This document shows positions 27,901 through 33,900 of a stretch of 64,000 nucleotides of DNA, piece by piece. Source of the DNA: Tragulus kanchil (Eukaryota > Chordata > Mammalia > Artiodactyla > Tragulidae); NCBI GenBank assembly GCA_022376925.1, contig JAIOJX010000030.1, forward strand, positions 168,635,298-168,699,297, in the 5' to 3' direction. Each line of letters starts with the position of its first letter. Positions within the stretch are counted from its first letter, which is position 1. A program made the position numbers and the translations under genes. The notes beneath the pieces were generated by a model. The model was given only the letters and a program-made list of their open reading frames with translations. It did no database searches and was not told the origin of the DNA.

Positions 27901-30900
27901 GCCGCCTCGCCCAGGATATGTCCTGTCTATTGCTTGAGAGTCATGTAACTTTGGACTACCTGAGCCTTTGGCACTGAAAGTGGAGAGTTGTAACTACTGG
28001 ACCACCTGGGAGTTCCTCCTAGGTGGTTCTTTCAAGTTTTAGTGAACAATGGAGATGGTCATGTTATTAAGTATCCTCTTTTAGGGATTTTTTCTTCCCC
28101 TTCTGAGTGATGCAGGTAATTCACAGTCTGCTCACCTAGTTTGCATATGCTGCACCCCCATGTCCAGGCACACTAACGAAAAAATTTGTACCTGCTATAT
28201 CATCTTTTGTCAAGAATTAGAGCATGGAACATAGAACATTTCCAGATCATTTATAAGACCAAAATTTGAAATACTTCATAGCCTTGTGTCTCTTATATGA
28301 GGAGCCATATCAGAACCTTCTTCTTGAAAGATGAGAAGAAAATTATAGCCCAGGGGTCAGCCTGTCTGGTAACTGAAGTTTCATTGGAGCAGTGAGCTTC
28401 CTTCATTCAGATATCACACACCTTGGCATTGCTGCATATGAGAGATATGAAATTGATTCTTGAATAAATTTGACAGTGCTTTCCCATCCTTCCTCCCTAA
28501 TCTATGCAGTGAACAGAATCATTCAGACAGTCAACAGCTGAAGAATGAACAAGATGAAGTAATCAAAGAAAGACTTGCTAAAGTATGATTTTTTTTTTCA
28601 CATGTTTTTTCGTGTCTGAGAAATGATTTTATAGTTCATATTTATGGTTATATACTTTAGAAATCATTTTATTATTATAATGTTGTCTTTTTTGTAGTCC
28701 CTTTTTAAGTTTGATATTTACCATCATTATTTAGCTGTACTTGAAAATTAAGAGTGAATTAGTTTTCATGCCTACATGGTAAGCCTACTGTTCACATAGA
28801 GTTCTCCATTAGAATCAAGTATCCTATTTGAGGCCTTAATGGGCAGAGTATGTGTGTTTATTTGGGACTGTGGAAAGGGATATACCCCCATTTCTTTTTT
28901 AAATTGTAGTTGATTTACCATATTGTGTTAGTTTCTGGTATACAGCAGAGTGATTGTTACACCTATATGTGTGTTCTTTTTCATATTCTTTTCCATTGTG
29001 TTTTATTATAAGATATTGAATATAGCTCCTATACATACACTACAGTACAGTAGGACTTTGTTGTTTATCTACTTTACACATAGTAGTGTGTATCTGCTAA
29101 TGCCAAATTGCTAATTTATCCTTCTCCCCCTTTCTCTCTTGGTAACCATAAGTTTGTTTTCTGAGTCTTTAAGTTTGTTTCTGTTTTATAAATAAGTTCA
29201 TTGGTATCATTTTTTTAGATTCTAGCTGTAAGTGATACCATATATTTGTCTTTCTCAGACTTGCTTCACTTAATATGATAACCTCTAGATCCATCCATGC
29301 TGCAAATGGCATTATTTCATTCTTTTTTTATGGCTGAGCAATATTCCGTTGCGTATATGTACCATATCTTCTTTATCCATTCATCTATCGATGGACATTT
29401 TGGTTGCTTCCAGGTCTTGGCTGTTGTAAATAGTGCTTCTATGAACATTGAGGTATGATTGTATCAAAAAGAATGTTGCTTTAATTGGTTTTATTACCAT
29501 GAGGGAAAGTGGTCTGATCACTTGCAGTCGTTTGTTTAGCAATGTTAAGAACTTAAGCCATTTTTTCTTTTTCTTTCTTTAATCTTCTTTTAGAATAAAT
29601 TGGTTGAAGAAATGCTGAAAATGAAAGGAGAGTAAGTACACGCTTTTATAATTCAAGTTCTTGTTGATCTTTTTTTTTAAAAACTTTTCCCGAGTGTACT
29701 TTTAATGCCAAATTAGTAAGTATTAATTCATGCATTAATTAACATATTAATGATATTTTACACTGTGTGTCTATTAAGACATTCTGTACATAGTTTGAGA
29801 AAAATGGTTGAACACCAGCAATTTCATTGGGTTCAACCTGATCACTTCTTAACTTACGTGTTGTTGCATCACTAAGTCGTGTCTGAGTCTTTGTGAGCCT
29901 GTGGAGTGCAGCCCGGCAGGCTCCTCTGTCCATGGGATCTCTCAGGCGAGAATTCTGGAATGGGTTGCTATTTCTTTGTCCAAAGATCTTTCCTTTATTA
30001 ATACCAAGCAGTATTCCTTTAAAGGAAGAAGTAATTATTATATCCACAAGGTAAAAAAATTCTTTCCTTTCTCTGATTGTGAACATAGTAGATATTTACA
30101 AAATTCTTTGCTTAAATTGCACTTGCTAAAGGGATTCCTCACATGACAGCATTAAAAAAAATTTTCAAAGAAGTAAATTCAGGAAAATCTTAGTTTCCTT
30201 GGGTGAATGGATGTGTTTTCCCCTGTGGACACTGAGAATAGATTTCCTTCTCACTCATTTAAAACCTTGAGACCCTCTCAGACGCAAAGATCAATAATCT
30301 TTTTATGTGTTCTCTTTGGACACAATTTTATTTTATTCATATGGTTTTCATGTTTTAACTTATGTCATCTTATAAACTGCCTCATTCTTTGCTAAACATG
30401 ATAAAGGGTATTTTTTGTTTTAATCAAGTTCAAAGTAAATCAACTGCTTGGTGTCAGCAAATTGATGAAACAGAAGGATACTGTGCTCTCTGAGTAGAAT
30501 AAATCTTATCAGGGACAGAAGTTCTCAAACCTTTTGTCTTGTTTTACCTCCTAAAAGAAATTTATTTTGAAATACTCTGTACTCTCTTGTTTATTTTCAG
30601 AGTTAACTTTATGTCTAAAATTTTTCATTGTGAGTTTAAATTGTTGCAAAGGATAGAAGTTTCGGCACTGAAAATAGTGACATTTAGAACTAAAACTCTT
30701 AAGTTACCCACATGGTTTGGTACTTTCTCTCCATTTAAAAAAGACATGAAGAATTCCTAAATCTAAGACTTCACATTGTTCCTTTTTCCTTTGAAATTAT
30801 TTCCATTCTTTTTTTAATAAATATATTAATATGTATCCATTTTAAAAATATATTTATTTATTTTTGGCTGTTCTGGGTTTTCACTGCTGCCACAGGCTAC

Positions 30901-33900
30901 CCTTTCATTGTAGGGAGTGGGGCTGCTCTCTAGTTGAGGTGAACAGGCTTCTTGTTGCGGTGACTTCTCTTGTGGAACTCGGGCTCTAGGGCCCATGGGC
31001 TTCAGTAGTTGCAGCACATGGGCTCAATAGTTGCAGCTCCGAACCTCTGGAGCACAGGTTCCATAGTTGTACCTCATGGGTTTAGTTGCTCTGCAGTATG
31101 TGAGATCTTCCCAGATCAGGGATCAAACTCTTATCTCTTGCATTGGCAGGTGAACTCTTTACCACTGAGCTACCAGGGAAGCCCTGAAGTTATTTCCATT
31201 CTATTCCATACAGAATTATATTCTCACTTAATATATTGTTTGGAAAACATTTTGTTAAATACCCCATAATATAGCTTAGCAATGAAACTATGTATGCAAA
31301 TTATAATTAATTTGTAAAAGTAGACTATATTCATATGGTTCTAAGCATTATATTTTTTATGGGTTGAGTTTTCATTATAATTATCTTGAACTTATTGTAC
31401 ATTTTTATAGGTAATTATTATACTAGTAAAATTATTTTGGAAATGGGTCTTTGAATGACTTTTATCTTAATGCTTTTCCTTTAATTAGCTCATGCTGTTA
31501 CACTTAATTCTTGAATCAGAGATTGCTGAATAAATCATTCAAACTGTAATGATACTTAAGTAACTGTTCTGAGGGCTAGATCTAAAAATTTGCATTCTAA
31601 CTTACTCTTGTGTAAAAAAATATGATTTGTAGAACTTTCTAAAATGTAAGTTTTGGGAAAACAAGCATTTAAAAAAAAAAAAGCATATCTGCAGTTCTTG
31701 CTCTTTTCCTGTACTGTTAGAAAGGGAGGGCTGAATATTAATATTACTTTCATGTCAAAATTCTGGGCTTGGGTGACAAATGTCTGACTTGAATACTATC
31801 TTATACTTGTGTCTCTTTGGACTATTGTAACTCAGTGGTTACTGTTACAGCTTGGAGCAGCTCCAGAGCACCCTTCAGGACAAAGAAACTAACTACCTGA
31901 TGATGACTGAGGAAGTCGAACGAGTCAGAATGTTAGAGTCTAAAGCTTTCCAAGAAAAGGAACAACTGAGATCAAAGTTGGAGGAATTGTATGAAGAAAG
32001 GGAAAGAAAACACAAGGTGCATCTGTGTATTGGTGTTTATGAACAGAGCCGGTTAGCATAAGACTGCCGGCTGTGACCGGGGCATCCTGTGGTTGAGAGT
32101 GGCTTGGATCACAAAAGCTGGGGGCCTGGGCTCTGTCTGTCCTTCCCTCTCCTCCTCAAGGACATACTATGATGTTATTTTATCTTTTTATATATATTTA
32201 TTTATTTGTCTGTGCTGGGTCTTAGTTGTAGCATGTGGGATCTAGTTCCTAACCAGGGTTCAAACCTAAACCCCTGCATTAGGACCGTGGAGTCTTAACC
32301 ACTGGACTACCCGGGAAGTCGCAGTGATGTTATTGTAAATGAAAAATTAAAAGCAGTTCATTTTTCCTTCCCTGGATCTCCTTGTAGGAGATGGAAATGT
32401 TGAAGAAGCAGGTAGAGTGAATTGTTAGTAAAAGTAAAAAAAACTATATTCATATGGTTCTAAGCATTATATTTTTTATGGGTTGAGTTTTCATTATAAT
32501 TATCTTGAACTTATTGTACATTTTTATAGGTAATTATTATACTAGTAAAATTATTTTGGAAATGGGTCTTTGAATGACTTTTATCTTAATGCTTTTCCTT
32601 TAATTAGCTCATGCTGTTACACTTAATTCTTGAATCAGAGATTGCTGAATAAATCATTCAAACTGTAATGATACTTAAGTAACTGTTCTGAGGGCTAGAT
32701 CTAAAAATTTGCATTCTAACTTACTCTTGTGTAAAAATATGATTTGTAGAACTTTCTAAAATGTAAGTTTTGGGAAAACAAGCATTTAAAAAAAAAGCAT
32801 ATCTGCAGTTCTTGCTCTTTTCCTGTACTGTTAGAAAGGGAGGGCTGAATATTAATATTACTTTCATGTCAAAATTCTGGGCTTGGGTGACAAATGTCTG
32901 ACTTGAATACTATCTTATACTTGTGTCTCTTTGGACTATTGTAACTCAGTGGTTACTGTTACAGCTTGGAGCAGCTCCAGAGCACCCTTCAGGACAAAGA
33001 AACTAACTACCTGATGATGACTGAGGAAGTCGAACGAGTCAGAATGTTAGAGTCTAAAGCTTTCCAAGAAAAGGAACAACTGAGATCAAAGTTGGAGGAA
33101 TTGTATGAAGAAAGGGAAAGAAAACACAAGGTGCATCTGTGTATTGGTGTTTATGAACAGAGCCGGTTAGCATAAGACTGCCGGCTGTGACCGGGCATCC
33201 TGTGGTTGAGAGTGGCTTGGATCACAAAAGCTGGGGGCCTGGGCTCTGTCTGTCCTTCCCTCTCCTCCTCAAGGACATACTATGATGTTATTTTATCTTT
33301 TTATATATATTTATTTATTTGTCTGTGCTGGGTCTTAGTTGTAGCATGTGGGATCTAGTTCCTAACCAGGGTTCAAACCTAAACCCCTGCATTAGGACCG
33401 TGGAGTCTTAACCACTGGACTACCCGGGAAGTCGCAGTGATGTTATTGTAAATGAAAAATTAAAAGCAGTTCATTTTTCCTTCCATGGATCTCCTTGTAG
33501 GAGATGGAAATGTTGAAGAAGCAGGTAGAGTGTCTGGCTGAGGAGAATGGAAAGTTGGTAGGTCACCAAAACCTCCATCAGAAGATCCAGTACGTAGTGC
33601 GGCTGAAGAAGGAAAACGTCAGGCTTACCGAGGTAAACTCCTGAAACTTGTTCAGAGTAAACGCTTTCTGGTTTTTAAATGATTAATTTAAATTCAATTT
33701 AATTATGGAATCACTTAACTGCTTTTCTTCAGGGAACCTCCTGAAAAAAAAAATTCAACCATTGCTAGTCATAATTCAGTGATCATACTCATGAGATTCT
33801 TGTTTACTGTTAAGTAGTTTACCAATGGAAATTTTAACTTAATGAATGCCAAGAATAATTCTTTCTGTAAGAATGAGAGCCTTAATTTTTTTTTCTTTTC

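Larger units (their letters stand above)
31325..33532 (+). repeat. KIF15: Tandem duplication D4 (period about 1115), contains KIF15 exon W20
   Basis: Copy A 31325-32419 ends inside exon W21 and copy B starts at about 32444. The junction has about 20 bp of imperfect sequence. Homopolymers differ between copies (for example a run of A at 31668 versus 32788). Confidence 0.95.
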